The notes below the pieces were generated by a model, which did not search any database, was not told where the DNA came from, and saw only the letters and a program-made list of their open reading frames with translations. Positions 32,455-44,500 of a stretch of DNA of 64,000 nucleotides are shown here, piece after piece. Where the stretch lies: contig JAZGUH010000260.1 of NCBI GenBank assembly GCA_037893225.1, forward strand, positions 267,001 to 331,000, read 5' to 3'. Every line of letters begins with the position of its first letter. The stretch's first letter is position 1. The translations under genes and the position numbers were made by a program. The stretch is from Hippasteria phrygiana (lineage: Eukaryota; Echinodermata; Asteroidea; Valvatida; Goniasteridae).

Positions 32455-33071
32455 CGCTTAGCATTATTATTCCGGCAGCTGACCGGATTTTCGGGCAATA
32501 TCCACTGTACCTGCTTGTGTTTGGTCTCTACTTCATATGTATATTATATAGTGTATAAAGTCGTTTCTCAATCTGTAAGAGTACATTTCTACTAGTATTT
32601 GTCATATTATACATCATGGAGAAAATTACTGGCCTGACGGTATCAGTCGGCTAGACTCACGGAATTGTAGAGAATTGTTGGATTGTTAACGAGAATAAAG
32701 GGAGTGCCAAGTGTGTTGTCAGGAACGGCCACTCCAAACATAATCTTATGTCTGTTGCTAATTGTGGGAGATTAGAAAGGAACAACTCGAACTCGCCCTA
32801 ACTCAGCCTGAGGCTGCGTCCGAATCGCTTGTCTAGGGTTATTGTCTAGGTGTTCGTCCATTACAACTATGCGTGACGTAGCCGTAGCTGTAGCTCCAGA
32901 CGCCCATTTCAATGGAACCCTTCTTTTGTTCCCTTTGTTTGTACTTGCTCCCATAAGGTTTGTACACGAAATTCTCCCGAGGACTCGGCCAAAGTCCTCG
33001 GTGTCATTGTTATCCCTAATCCCTCATTGTCCCAAGTCCTCTCTCGTATAGCCTAACCCACTCAAGAGACA

Positions 33072-33254
33072 TATGAAGCACGATATGGAGCAAAGAGACA
33101 CCCCCACCCCTTTTGTGTTGGTCATTGTGTTCCCGGAATCTCAGGAATTCTTTTCATAAATCTAGGGGAGTGTTAGGTAACAATAGTCTGGAGTGTGTAT
33201 ATGTTATAGGGAGAAAAGGGGGTACCCCTATGCAACATATCATACGGAGTATCA
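33072..33254 (+). mobile_element. MITE, CGATATGGGGCAGAGG family copy 2
   Basis: It has the same order of blocks as 5829-6043 with decayed ends. CAAGAGACA is present on both sides (33063-33071 and 33255-33263), consistent with an 8-9-bp target duplication for this family. Confidence 0.75.
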
Positions 33255-33640
33255 CAAGAGACACAAATATAGTACAAAACACTTAACATTTTTTGTTGCA
33301 GGGCCTTTCATTTAGGGAGGGGTTGCACCATTCACCCACCAAGCATGGAACATGCCGAAGGCACGTTCCCACTAGAGGGGGGTCCGGGGACAACATTTTG
33401 AAATCCAGGGGCTTTCTCCTGCAATATAAGGCATCTCGGGCACCGTTTGAAGCTGCATAATTTTGTAGTTTTCAAAGACGAATTTGCTTATATTGGGCTG
33501 AAAAACAACTTTGCTCAGCAGCCCAAGGGGGTGGGGGTGGGGGTGGGGGTGGGGGATTGTAACCCCCACAACACCCCTCTAGATCCGCCCCTGTGTTGTG
33601 TGCTTTTCCCCAACCTCGACGGGAAATCGCCGCCGCTGCT
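33255..33640 (+). mobile_element. GGCGGCGAT-ended MITE, 3' part, split by a hAT-like MITE
   Basis: 33255-33298 and 33594-33640 align with the right half of the elements at 47139-47447 and 51288-51598 (ACAAAACACTTAACA; TTGTGTGCTTTT; AACCTCGACGGGAAATCGCC). The insert between them, 33299-33593, runs from CAGGGCCTTTCATTTAGGGA to CTAGATCCGCCCCTG and is a relative of 2731-3042, carrying a GGGGGT repeat near its right end. Confidence 0.7.
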
Positions 33641-34189
33641 ATAGCTGCTTGTTGTCACGGTTTCAGCTCAATTTTGAAATTAGTTTATATGTCATTTGAT
33701 CCTAATTGAAAAGGAAGGATAAGTAAAATAGTGCCCCAAATAATTCTTACCTCAGTTTGTAAAATAAAAAAGGGGCCATCATCGGATAAATACCTAACTA
33801 ACTCTTGAAAATAGATCCCGCCCCTAAAAAGGGCACAAAATAACATCTACCGTTCTATTTTGTTTTGTTTTGGTTGTTAAGGAGTAATTCATGAGTAATT
33901 CTAAGACTGGAAGTTATGTTACCTTATATTTAAACACAAAATGCATGCAACGCTTTCACGGGTGGTGAAAGCGCCCTCCAAAAACTCCGAGTGGTGTTCT
34001 AAGACGGACCAATCAAATGCTGCACTTGTAACCCAACTTTCTGTGACTTGGGTTTCGATCGAACCTCGTTGAAAGAATAGAGGTCATCAGACGAAAATCC
34101 ATTCAACCAAACACACTCCTTTCTTATTACAAACAAAAACCCGTGCTCGTACCTCCCAACACGGACACAATGTAAAGCAATTAAACAGA

Positions 34190-34314
34190 CTGAGGCTGTG
34201 TCCGAAATGGCCTTATGGGCGTTAGAGCTACAGCTGCGGCTACTTCACGCGTAGTTGTAATGGACGAACACCTAGACAATAGCCCTAGACAAGCGATTCG
34301 AACGCAGCATTAGG
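34190..34314. mobile_element. Small MITE with GTGTCCGAA ends, copy 2
   Basis: It runs from GAGGCTGTGTCCGAAATGG to GATTCGAACGCAGC, and matches 35103-35226 in opposite orientation (TTGTCTAGG-TATTGTCTAGG, GGACGAACACCTAGACAATA, GTAGCTGTAGCTC). The right arm of the enclosing long-TIR element lacks it, so it inserted after that element formed. Confidence 0.75.
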
Positions 34315-34465
34315 TTGGTGAAGGGATGTTGTTGGACAGGATTACAGAGGAAGCGCAGTGGATCAAACCACTTTCTTGCAGGGAATAACACCTATTATAT
34401 TGTTCTATTTTAGTTCGTATTTTTGCAATCAGATTTTTTGCACAGTTTGTTTGTCTAGGCCTACA

Positions 34466-34690
34466 CTGCAAAAACAGTGTTTAGCAATTAAACAATTTTC
34501 TAAACACTTTCTTGCTATCAGTTTGTAAACACGTTTACGTACTAAACATGTTTAGCGTGTTGACGGATAGTGTTTAGCCATTGGACATTGATGTTTAGGA
34601 AATGGACACGTAATGTTTAGCTTCTAAACATGTTTACAAACTGATAGCAAGATTGTGTTTAATTGCTAAACACAGTTTTTAGAGAGTAGA
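34466..34690 (-). mobile_element. MITE, AAACA family copy 3
   Basis: A complete copy in reverse orientation relative to 1994-2477, running from ACTGCAAAAACAGTGTTTAG to AACACAGTTTTTAGAGAG. It interrupts the left arm of the 2.8-kb long-TIR element. Confidence 0.8.
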
Positions 34691-35102
34691 GAAGAGAAAC
34701 TAATGATCTAACCGTATCTCCAAAACATCTAATTCAATATATCTTATCTTTTATTCCTTCGATTCGTCTTTTGCCTACCCTCCCCTTATAGAATGACCAA
34801 AGTATTCGACAAAGGCACGTGCCCCAGAAAACAACCATGCCCATCGGTATGCGTGCGCATACCGCTGGGCAAAACATCCCCGACTCCTCTGCCTCATTCT
34901 GTCCATCATATAGTGCAGTTTAAAATAGATCAGCTTGATTTTGTCAGCATAAAGTCGGTGTCAAGCCCGGTTCATACTTCATGCGAATGCGAATGCGAAG
35001 CGAATTTATGGCGTAAACGCTAAATATTCGCGCTGCGAATTCGCAAAAGTTAAACACATTTCAACGCCAAATTCGAGCAAACAAGAACAACTCGCCCTAA
35101 CT

Positions 35103-35226
35103 CAGCCTAAGGCTGCGTCCGAATCGCTTGTCTAGGGTTATTGTCTAGGTGTTCGTCCATTACAACTACGCGTGACGTAGCCGTAGCTGTAGCTCCAGAC
35201 GCCCATTTCGGACACGACCTTAGCGT
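35103..35226. mobile_element. Small MITE with GTGTCCGAA ends, copy 3
   Basis: Starts AAGGCTGCGTCCGAATCGC and ends CCATTTCGGACACGACCTT, inverted ends of about 15 bp. A related truncated copy is at 32806-32912. Confidence 0.75.
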
Positions 35227-35339
35227 AGTTCTTGTGCGAATTTAGTGCGGGACCAAGTCTAGCGCCATCTAGAGGCCACAAGACTTCGAGTCGAACCGCT
35301 AGTTGCACGTCGTAAATGCGGATAGGGGTCGCTTTAGCC

Positions 35340-35760
35340 CCCCTCCCCCCAAAAAAACTTTTGTCTAGCCCCCCCAAAAACAAATGAAAAAAAAGAAAAC
35401 AAAGCAGGAAAATACTGGATCTGCATTTAAGTGAAAGAGCAGTAGCGAAAGTTAAATTTGTTTAATATTTTTTTAGGAATTAACCGTGGTGACATGTATG
35501 TGGCCTATTTCCGAGTAGTATATTCGGGTGTAAATGGCGCCACCATCGTCAAAAGAGGCCCCCCCCCCCCGCTTTTCTAAATTATTTTCCGAGGCAAAAA
35601 ACATCTGGGGCAACATTTTGTAAAAAAATTCAACATTCTTAAACAAAACATAGGTGAGCCCCCCCCCCCCCCCCCCCAAGTCAAATCCTGGGTGCGCCAC
35701 TGTCACGTGCGAAGGGTCTAGCCCCCCTAAAAAATTGGCTCTGGAACCGCGCCTAGGAGG
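35340..35760. repeat. Poly-C MITE relics
   Basis: Several C runs (35562-35571; 35659-35677, 19 C) are set among CTAGCCCCCC words and a TCTGGAACCGCGCC end, reminiscent of decayed GGATCC-type elements. Boundaries could not be fixed. Confidence 0.45.
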
Positions 35761-36800
35761 GACCTTTCTGCCCTAATCCCCGATATATTTTTTTGCGGGG
35801 AAGGGACACATACAGGGTACTGGGAACAGGGGTGGGGATTGTTAAAAGATTCAGTGTTTAGTCATTTATGAAGAACTATTTTTGAATATCAAAATTTGCG
35901 TTTCTATTTAACAGGGATCAATGCAGTCATCCCCACCCCACACGCACACTTTGAGAAACACCCCTTACAAATGAAAAGGAAATCGGGCAGAGTAAATGGG
36001 GGTAACCTTAACCTGTATAATTAACCAATAATTATTATTCTGACTGAAACAATTCTGGGTGAGCTTTGTGAACAATTTTCCTCGGCAGTAAAAGTTTCTG
36101 GGTAACCTTTAGCACGTTTGGCGAGCTTAAAAAATAGGGGTAAATTTGTACATATTGATTCCCGTCCTCTGTCCAAAATCATCGTTAGATCACTACGCCT
36201 GACCATGGAAATGGTTGACGGTATTTCTGCCCAGTCAATCATATTTTTGACCTGTCATACCGCGTTGAATGCTTCAGCATTCATCTGTTTGTTTTCTGGG
36301 GGGCACGTGTCTTTACCGAATATTTTGGTCATTCTATAAGGGGAGGGTAGGCAAAAGACGAATCGAAGGAATACAAGTAAGATATATTAAATAAGGTTCT
36401 TTGGGTTCTTTGGGGATAGGGTCACCATAAATTTAGAGCATTAGTTTCTCTTCTATAAACAAACTTACACAACTGTGCCAAAAAATATCCTGATTGCAAA
36501 AATACAAACTAAGATAATACAATGTAATAGGTGTTATTCCCTGCAAGAAAGTGGTTTGATCCAGTGCGCTTTCTCTGTAATTCTGTCCAACAACATCTTT
36601 ACACCAAGCAGACAAGAATAAAAGCTCAAGCCTAATTGCTTTACATTGTTGGTAATAAGAAAGGAGTACGTTTGGTTGAATGGAATGTCCATCTACTGAC
36701 CTTCATTCTTTCAATGAGGTTCGATCGAAACACGAATGCACGGAAAGTTTAGTTACGAATGCAGCATTTGATTGGTCCGTCTTTGTTAGGAACCCTCTTA

Positions 36801-38084
36801 ATCCGAATCGGCGACAATTTGTGGGTTATCTAAAACGAAAGAACGCTATTAAATTAGCACCAGCACCCATTGGCGCTGTTCTCTCAACCTTACCCCCATG
36901 GCGATCCGAGCCGTACGCTATAGCCACCCTCTGGCCATGGGACTGCATATTTGCATATCAAAACTCTTGGATATACACTTTAGTTCAGGTGGAGTTCCGT
37001 ACATCTAAAAAATAACGGTGGCCAAAGCGTTTTAAAATGAAAACGAGGTTGGATGTTATCTATTTATCACAACTGTGTCTTCACTGGCGTTGAGAAACAT
37101 GTTAGAATTCGTATTTTCATGCCCTTGATTGTGGCACATGTCTTAATGCTGGCGTGATTGTTTGATGTCCAAGAAACGACAGTTTTCTAATTTGTATTTC
37201 AACCCAACCACTGATGAATTCTCGTCTTTAATTCATGCATGTGAAATACGGGCAAAACGGTCTTTATAGACAGGTGGTCTCTCTACTCGGGTTGATAATG
37301 TTTGCCCTCCCCTTACCTAACGCGGGGTCCTTTCATTTAATTCAGGGTGTATTTATTTGTATGCATAATTCATAAAAAAATTCATTTAGGGGTTTTATCT
37401 TATTATTGCATGAGAATTAGCTACGCTGGGGCAGCGCATTGTAAGCACAACGACAGGGATGTTTCTCACTAAGTGAGAAATAGAGCTCATAGTTCATTAT
37501 GTTGAAACTTTCTTGAAGAAATCAAGGAGCAATGGCAGGGTGAAGCCAGTATCTTGACATTGAGGCATGCTTTCTGCTGCGACCGTCTCCATGTCCATAC
37601 GGGCATTTAGGTACTTTCCTACGATTACAATGAAAAATTCTAAATTTTCCCCAATTTTTCATTTCTTAAATTCTAAACACATATTTGGACACTATATTTT
37701 CACTATATTAACTCCATTTTTGAGGCTGATATTTTGTAAGAAATGGGGAATAAGGACAACAACAAATATCATTGAAAAATACCGTTTTTCTCGCATCGTA
37801 ATTTTGAATAAACATGGCATTTTTTGAAATATACATTTTCACTATTTTGCAATGGATTTTCCAATTATGTGTCAGAATTGTCTGCAAATTGTCACCAAAA
37901 TACAAAGAAATGTTGGTCCTTTGTTAAATTACAAAGGTAAAGTTCCTCCTGTGACAATTTTGTCATCAACGGCAGAGATGTTTGTGACGCACAGGTTATT
38001 TGCAATAGGTCTTACCTTCAATTCGACGTTTGCAATAACTTTTCAGCTTCTTCAAATAATGATCATCGCAATCTTTTATGTAAT
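36801..38084. other. No gene recognised; possible LINE 5' part at the end
   Basis: From about 37850 the DNA may already belong to the decayed LINE that is clear from 38085 on, but stops are frequent in all frames and I cannot assign motifs. The rest is unrecognised AT-rich sequence. Confidence 0.45.
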
Positions 38085-39050
38085 AACTGTAGTATGGAAC
38101 ATCATTCTGCTTTCCCTCCAAACCTTTGTGACATTGTTACCTCTCCCATGGAAAAACATAACATTGTGTCCACCCTCCAACCTAAGACGCCTCCGGGTCC
38201 TGACGAAATTTCTCCTAAGATGTTGAAACTTGCCGCTCCTATTTCTGGTATTTTATGTAACATGTTCCACATGTCCTTACGCTTAGGCCAAATTCATCTG
38301 GATTGGAAAAGTGCTAATGTTGTAAATCAGGTTGTGTGAATGATATATTAAATTATCACTGTGTTCCATTACTTGTAAAATCCTAGTCTAAGAGAGAATT
38401 GTTAAAAATACTATGCCAGCATATTTCTTCACATGGTTTTATTCACCAACCCAGCACGGGTTCTGGGATCAGAGATCCTGCGTCACTCAAGTTTCACCAT
38501 TGGTCTGAAACTTTAGACTGACCCCTCCCAGGATTGAGGCTATTTTTTTTAGATTGGTCTCGGGCCTTTGACAAGGTTGACCATCATCAGCTCTTGCTGC
38601 AGAAACTACACAAATTTGGCATTTGTGGCGACACTTTACATACCGGTACAGTAGATGTGTAGTTGTCTGACCAACCGACAGCAACGGGTAACCTTCATCA
38701 AGGGGTCATGCTCATCCCGGAAACTGGGTTCGTTCTGGAGTCCGGCAGGGCCGGCTCCGTTCTTGGCCCGATTTTGTTCAACTTGTTTGTATTTGACCGA
38801 ATTTATTTTTTGTGTAAAGTCACGATTACCGCCGTATGCAGATGACACTGTACTTTTACCGTGTTATTCACTCCCCTACTGATGAAGTAATTTTACAAAA
38901 TGGCCTTGACATGATTTACACTTGGTGTGTTCAAAACCAGATAAAATTAAATAGCACTAAATGTAAAACTATGCTCAGGCCTATTACCAAATCATTACTC
39001 CCATCACTATTTTGTAGGTTGTCATCTCATACAAATACTTGAGTTTTGTC
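38085..39050 (+). pseudogene. Non-LTR retrotransposon reverse transcriptase, decayed
   Basis: RT motifs appear in order but in shifting frames: KTPPGPDEISPKMLKLAAPI and RLGQIHLDWKSANVV (38190-38325), then LDWSRAFDKVDHHQLLLQKL (about 38550-38610), SVLGPILFNLFV (38755-38800) and YADDTVLLP (38833-38862), followed by KCKTMLRPITKS. YADD is the RT active-site motif; the arrangement is that of jockey/CR1/L2-like LINEs. Between motif blocks there are stops and indels, and no endonuclease is recognisable upstream. The copy is inactive. Confidence 0.85.
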
Positions 39051-40040
39051 GTTTTGAGTTTCCATCTCATACATGGACCGCTTATTTAAACCATCTTGGT
39101 ATTTCCTCACTTCACTCGAGAATGTGGTTTCTTTCATATACTTTTGTGTGTAAGTGTTATGGGATGTATGATACACCAGTTCTCAATTTTGTTTCTGTCA
39201 ACAGTCGCAGAAATCAAACTATCCACATAATTATATGATAGAACGGATGCTTTTAAGCAGTCATTGTTTTTACGATTTTCAAGACAATGGAGTTCACTAT
39301 ACCCGAACTAGTCAGAGATGAATTTAGCAGTTTTCAAACAAAGTTATGAGCTGCCTTGGATAACACTGTGGATGTATATTAATGTTTCTTTTTGTGATGG
39401 TGCTGGCAGGTTGTATATGTATTGTGTTTTTTGGGCCATTTACATGTACAATGTCTGCCTTTTATTTATTTGTTTGTAGTTTTTGTATTTGTTTTATTTT
39501 TGTTTATTTGTATGTTGTGTTGGGATTCTTTTTCTTCGTATTTGTTTGTCCTTTATGTTTTTTTTGCTTGTATTTGTCATTTATTGTTGTTGCTCGAATT
39601 ATCTGGTGGTTGCTTGGTTGGTTACTTTTGTTTATTGTTAGTCTGTATATACGTAGTTGGAGAGCATCTAGGCAATCCATCAGGCCTACGTACTGTTGTT
39701 GTTTTTCTGTTAGCCTTTGTCTGTCTGTCTGTCGTGCTGTTTGTCTGCCTGCTTGTCGGGCTGTTGGGCTGCCTCTGTGTCTGTTTACTGGGCAGCCTAT
39801 CTGCCTGTTTGCCTGCCGGTTTGTTTGCCTGTCTGTCTGTTTTATAGGGTGTCTATTAATTGCAGGTAAATGCGGCTGTGTTCTTGATATTCTATTTTTT
39901 CTTGATATTCATATTTTGTGTTTTAATGTCACTTTCATGTTGGTTGATTTCTTTTACCGTTGTATGTGTATATCAATGTATTTTATGCCTGTGAAATATT
40001 CTAATCAATCAAATAAATCAAATAAATCAATAAGCTTTAA
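39051..40040 (+). repeat. Probable LINE 3' region with AAATAAATC tail
   Basis: Downstream of the RT remnant on the same strand the DNA is T-rich, contains a TCTGTCTGTCTGTC tract (39718-39731) and ends in tandem AATAAATC/AATCAAAT words (about 39998-40033). Several LINE clades end in a short tandem repeat instead of poly-A, so this is likely the 3' end of the same element. The 227-codon T-rich frame at 39382-40065 is compositional and not a gene. Confidence 0.6.
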
Positions 40041-41587
40041 TTTAATATATCATTGGCCATGGTAGGTGCTATGGTTGCCGAGCTACACTTAAAAATACTT
40101 CGTTGCGAGCTCGTTAATTAATTTGTCTGATTAGCCTACACCTAAATAATTTAAAAGTTGTAAAACGTGTTTCACAAGTCAAACCCCAAAGTGGAACTTC
40201 TGGCATAATTATGCGCAACATTGTGAACACATGCATAAATACGTAGCAGAAGTGCTCAAGCGTTGTACAAATTGCATTTACCGTATTAATGTGGAAGTTG
40301 ATACGTGTACTTTTAAGGCAAAATGTAGTTATAGTGACTTACCCATTGTTTTGGTATATTTTTTTTTTTTATTTCTGAGCGGAACTCGTCACAAGCGGGG
40401 CTCGTTCGAACTCCCCGAACCCCCAGCCTACAGGCCAGGGTTTGTATAGGCCTAATAATTTGGACTTGGTCTAGTTTTGGGACGGGATGAATTGGGGTTT
40501 TGTGTTCAGGGTGCGGTGTATGCAAACTTTCAACCCCAAACTTTAATAGGTGCATCATTCCTGTCACATCTGCTTAAGAAAACACGTCCAAAAAGTGTGC
40601 CATTCTGTGCGCAAGAACTAACTAACATATCCCCTGCAGGATTTGAGATATTCAAATAAGCAGATTTCCTCCTCATTCGTAAATTCACGCGTGCCTAAGA
40701 TACCATATTTTACTTACTTCCTGCCCATGCAATTTGCCAATATATATTTTTTAGAGAACAAAGTGTTCAATCTAACGATTACCCATTCTAAAACTTTCAA
40801 AATCGGAGCAGCGTCTGCAGACTTTGTTACTAATTGATCTCCGTAATCGGTCTTGTCTGACAATTACGCAGTGCTGGGTGTGGTGACATTGCAAAGAAAT
40901 GTTAATGCAGCACAACATATGGTGTTACCAACTGTCCACGTTGATCATTAACCTTGGTAGTTTGTTATCGAACTGAGAGGATATGCTATAAGTGCATGTC
41001 GCAGCACTCCAAATAGTAAAATTAATTCAAGTGATGGAGGAAGTATTTGAATATGCGGCCGTTAAAGGTACAATCTGGAAACTAAAGCTTCTTTGGATCA
41101 TCGGCCTAGCAGCGATTTCGGGGGGGGGGGGGGGGGGCACGCCCCCCAATATTTTGGGAGGATGAACCCGATGAACCGAAACAAGTGGTATTTTGCGAAC
41201 GCACGCACACGGCGTGACAGCAAGGCGACGATGACAGCAAGGCGACCACGCCGGCGTGGCACAAATTACCCTATTGGTCAATAAAAAGTTCACGTATGAA
41301 ATGGTGCCGGGCCATTCAGTTGGAAAGCGGAGACTTGTCGGAAATAATAGCAGTGTATGGGAAACGACTTAATGGGAACAAAGACCTGTGAGGCTCACTC
41401 CTCTTGAGATAGTCCGGGTAAGATATCGCTCGAGTATTTGGGGACGGAGAATATTGGCAGCGATCTTTGGTCGGTAAGTACAAATGTTTGCTCCTTAATT
41501 GTTATGTCGGCATTCCTCAACATGGCGTGTTTCTTCCTTTAGGCCTAAATTTTTGTTATCACCTCATGCCTTAATGTGTTTTATACA
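40041..41587. other. No gene recognised
   Basis: A G run of about 18 lies at 41120-41137 within a short block (41090-41165) resembling the poly-G MITEs. No coding sequence is recognisable. Confidence 0.5.
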
Positions 41588-42104
41588 GGAGCGGTCGGAA
41601 GTTTAAACACATTGCAGTCCTTCAAACAAATTCCGATTCATCGGCAAGCTGGGAACCTATTCCGTTGTAGCGTGAATTTCATTCAATGAAATACGGGCTT
41701 AGTATTGTACATGCATAAGTGAAAATAATTTAAACAGTGTGTGTATATATACAAATGTACACAAGTCATGACAACTGCTACCAGTAAGGGCCCTGAACAT
41801 TAAAACAAAAACTTCAGTAAAATGTAACATAATAAGATATATACACTTGGATTCAAAAGTTTACATATGCTTAGAAATGGTTCCTTCAATCATAGAATAC
41901 CGAAGTCTGACGTCAGTTGGCATGACAACTGGTTCCAAACAAATGTAAATTTCGACTGTTCCTTTGTTAACAGCCAGTCATGCCAACACATAACAAAAGT
42001 ATTCTGGTTCCAAACATTGCATTGACGTCATCACTTCGGTGCTCTATTCCTGGAGCTGTTCCTTTTCTTGCAATTTCTATATTGTAAATCATTCAATAAA
42101 ATCA
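41588..42104 (+). mobile_element. Tc1-like MITE with GTTTACAT ends, interrupted by a CRE-like MITE
   Basis: Blocks 41588-41610 (GTCGGAAGTTTAAACA), 41845-41892 (ACACTTGGATTC, GTTTACATATGCTTAGAAAT, TTCCTTCAAT) and 42048-42104 (CCTGGAGCTGTTCC, TTTCTATATTGTAAAT) align in order with 56491-56718 and 52410-52620. GGAAGTTTACATA-type ends are familiar from Tc1-like elements. The CRE-like MITE at 41893-42047 is absent from the equivalent point at 52470-52490. Confidence 0.65.
41893..42047 (+). mobile_element. MITE with CRE-like ends, copy 2
   Basis: Nearly identical to 3903-4056, with TACCGAAGTCTGACGTCAGT at the left and TGACGTCATCACTTCGGTGC at the right. It sits inside a Tc1-like MITE; the empty site can be seen at about 52475 as CCTTCAATATTGTTCCTGGA. 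Confidence 0.8.
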
Positions 42105-44096
42105 TGGTTACGGTGTCACATGAAAATCAGACCCCTATGAAAACCGGACTCCCTTTCCCTGTTATTGGTTAAAAACTCTCTCATGACCGGCCACTATCCT
42201 AATATACAGCCAATAAAAAACCCTCGCCACTTCATAATCAATATTTTTTTCAATTTCTTTGTGAAAGTCTAGGTCCCAAACACTGACTAGTCCACCATCT
42301 GTCTCGTTGTAGTTTGTAGTTGATAATGTGAATCAACATGATTCAACATGATATCTACACTCATCCGGTGGTGGTGGGGGGGGGGGGGGGGGGGGGGGGG
42401 GGGTTGATAAAAAAGAACTTCGTCTGTTTGCCATCACGCGTACCGGTATGCAATTGATACATCCCACTGATATATACAGGTACATATCGAAAAAACCCAT
42501 TGCAGTCTATCAGCAATCACCATTATTTATCGCCATTCCGACAACAAAACCGTTCCATTAAAAACGGACGTTGCACATAAGGTTTCCCCCAAGTACACGG
42601 TGTTTTCTTAAAATCTCCTTGGATTTTGACGTTAACTTGCATGCTTTATAAGTTTTATTTGGAAAGATTTTACTGTAATACTCCCACCAAAATTGGTAAG
42701 GAACAGCAAATCTTGGAAAATAGATATCTATTTGTGTTCAGAATTGCATAAACACTTGGCACAACCTTTAATTTTGAGAATTTAGTTCGGAATATAGGGG
42801 AAGAAAGTTTGTGTCTTCTGTGATAGATGATCTTGGCACCATGTATAGTCACTCAAAGTGTTCACATACATGTTGATTTCTGCCTCATTTTTCCACAGAT
42901 TTTGCTTGTGCCACATGTTTAGACAGTTGTTATCAAGGAGGGTTGGTTATTTTCCAATATTTTGCTGTTCTTGACCGATTTTGGTGGGGGTATTAAAGTA
43001 AAATCTTTCCTTCTATTTTCAAGGGTGACAACAACCGAGTTTTCCAATTTTATAGACACAATCACGGTATTTTAGGGATTGTCTCAACGTCGGAACGTTC
43101 CTGCTCCCTTTAGAACGTTCCTTTCGGAATGTCCTGTTTGGTAGTACTCTGTTCCCCGCCGGCGCATTCCTATCTGCAACAGGCGATTCGCAAGTTAGCA
43201 CGCACACGCATGTAGATTACTGTTCCCCCACATCGGGCATTGCTCCCAAGCTGTTCCCAGTGGGTACGGCCAGTGTTCCTGATTGGAGTAGGCCTATATA
43301 GGCAAATGATCGGTGTAACGCTCCAAGCGTTCCGACTCCAGGCGGTCTGACCAGTGGTGTCTCCGGATGGGGTGGCAGTGGGCAACTTGGCAAAGATGGC
43401 AAAGAAATCATTCCGATTTTCGGACCTATAAACCCAAACAGGGCAACTTCCACCATGGCAGAAAGCACACGCCTCTAAACTTTGTCCGTTGTCCCTCTAA
43501 ATAATCAAATGATTCTATCAAAATCAAAATCACATGTAGATTTGCCTTAAAATGGGAATATTTATTTATGTTTATTTACTGGCATACAACAACAAAATTA
43601 CCAACAGCAACTGCTGAAAGGAGGGTCACTTTACAATGATCAAATTACTGATAAAAATACAATTACAAGTCCATAAAACATGATAAAAGTATAAAGACTT
43701 AATAAAATGTTTAAAGGGCTTAAAAACAAAGACAAATACAATGGATGGGAAAAAATGCTGGATAAAATAAATAAAATATAACACAGTTAGTTACAATATC
43801 ATTAAAACGAAACAATCAAAAGTACATGAATTGTATACATGTACACAACACCATAGTCTGGGAAAACATTAGGATTAGGGATTTTGGCGAGTTGTGGGAT
43901 AGTTGATTTTCTGTATCTCTCTGTGTGTTGCATTTGATCATGTTTAAACCTGACATGTTGCGTCGGACTCTAGAATTAGTATCATATTTGGAAGGTCGGA
44001 GCAGCTGTCTGACGGTTTGATTTCAAAAGTTTCGTTCAACAGTTGTGAAGTATAGATGATTTCTTCGTTTAGCCAAAGATGGAAGTTTAAAGGTAA
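42105..44096. other. No gene recognised; dispersed repeat and 28-G run
   Basis: 42105-42203 is copy 2 of the 100-bp repeat described at 14515. A pure run of 28 G is at 42376-42403. Open frames near 43019-43468 (minus) overlap in three frames without motifs. Confidence 0.55.
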
Positions 44097-44500
44097 TATA
44101 CAACATTTGCAAACATACAAAAAACAAATTACCGAATTATAATAGTCTCAAGTATCCTGTGAAATCATGGCACCTGGTGTGCTGTCATTTTCAAGAAAAG
44201 TGAAATTGTTGTATCAATTTCCAGCGATTGTCGGCCGACAATTGTTGGAAATAGTCTAGTTCCTCGACATGTTAATTGCATGACGTCTATAAATTTCTCT
44301 GTTTTGTCTGAAGTAGGGTCAGGGAACCAGACTAAAATAATTTCTTTTCTCTCTCTCTCTCTTCGTTTTCTCTGTTAATTTCCCAGCATCTATGCACACA
44401 AAACTTTAAACAGGTCAGTGTTACAGTATTGCTATTAAAAATAATAACCCCTAAATCCATTAATTTCTGAAGATTACACCAAAAGCAAGACTACCTTTAA
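44097..44500 (+). mobile_element. TTAA-ended element, complete copy 3
   Basis: A 404-bp uninterrupted copy bounded by TTAAAGGTAATATAC and GACTACCTTTAA. It contains an internal palindrome GATTGTCGGCCGACAATTG and a CT run (44343-44360). It serves as the empty-site reference for copies 1 and 2. Non-coding. Confidence 0.8.

Larger units (their letters stand above)
31502..33062. other. No gene recognised; promoter-like tract, tandem repeat and MITE
   Basis: A TATA-like TTATATAAGG preceded by a 15-bp inverted repeat is at 31904-31938, a 92-bp tandem duplication at 32271-32454, and AATAAA at 32694-32699. A TATA-like box, about 760 bp of non-coding DNA and a poly-A signal would fit a solo LTR, but I found no paired LTR, primer-binding site or clear TG...CA ends. 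A truncated copy of the small element seen at 35103-35226 is at 32806-32912. Confidence 0.4.
33990..36800. mobile_element. 2.8-kb element with very long inverted arms
   Basis: The left arm (about 33990-34830) and right arm (about 36275-36800) are inverted copies over some 500 bp. Shared blocks include GACGGACCAATCAAATGCTG, GAACCTC-TTGAAAGAA, ACTCCTTTCTTATTAC, AACCACTTTCTTGCAGGGAA, TTCGATTCGTCTTTTGCCTA, CCCTCCCCTTATAGAATGAC and GCACGTG-CCCC. The left arm is longer because two MITEs inserted into it (34190-34314 and 34466-34690); both are absent from the right arm. The interior holds MITE relics and short frames with no transposase motif. Confidence 0.75.

Noticed and set aside
39382..40065. 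227-codon open frame on the plus strand, rich in Phe, Leu, Cys and Val
   Set aside because: It is produced by T-rich LINE 3' sequence with a TCTG repeat; an overlapping frame of similar composition is also open. No signal or family motif beyond composition.
40313..40567. Minus-strand frame with Pro/His-rich sequence
   Set aside because: No domain, no repeat partner, and no splice or start context that makes it likely.
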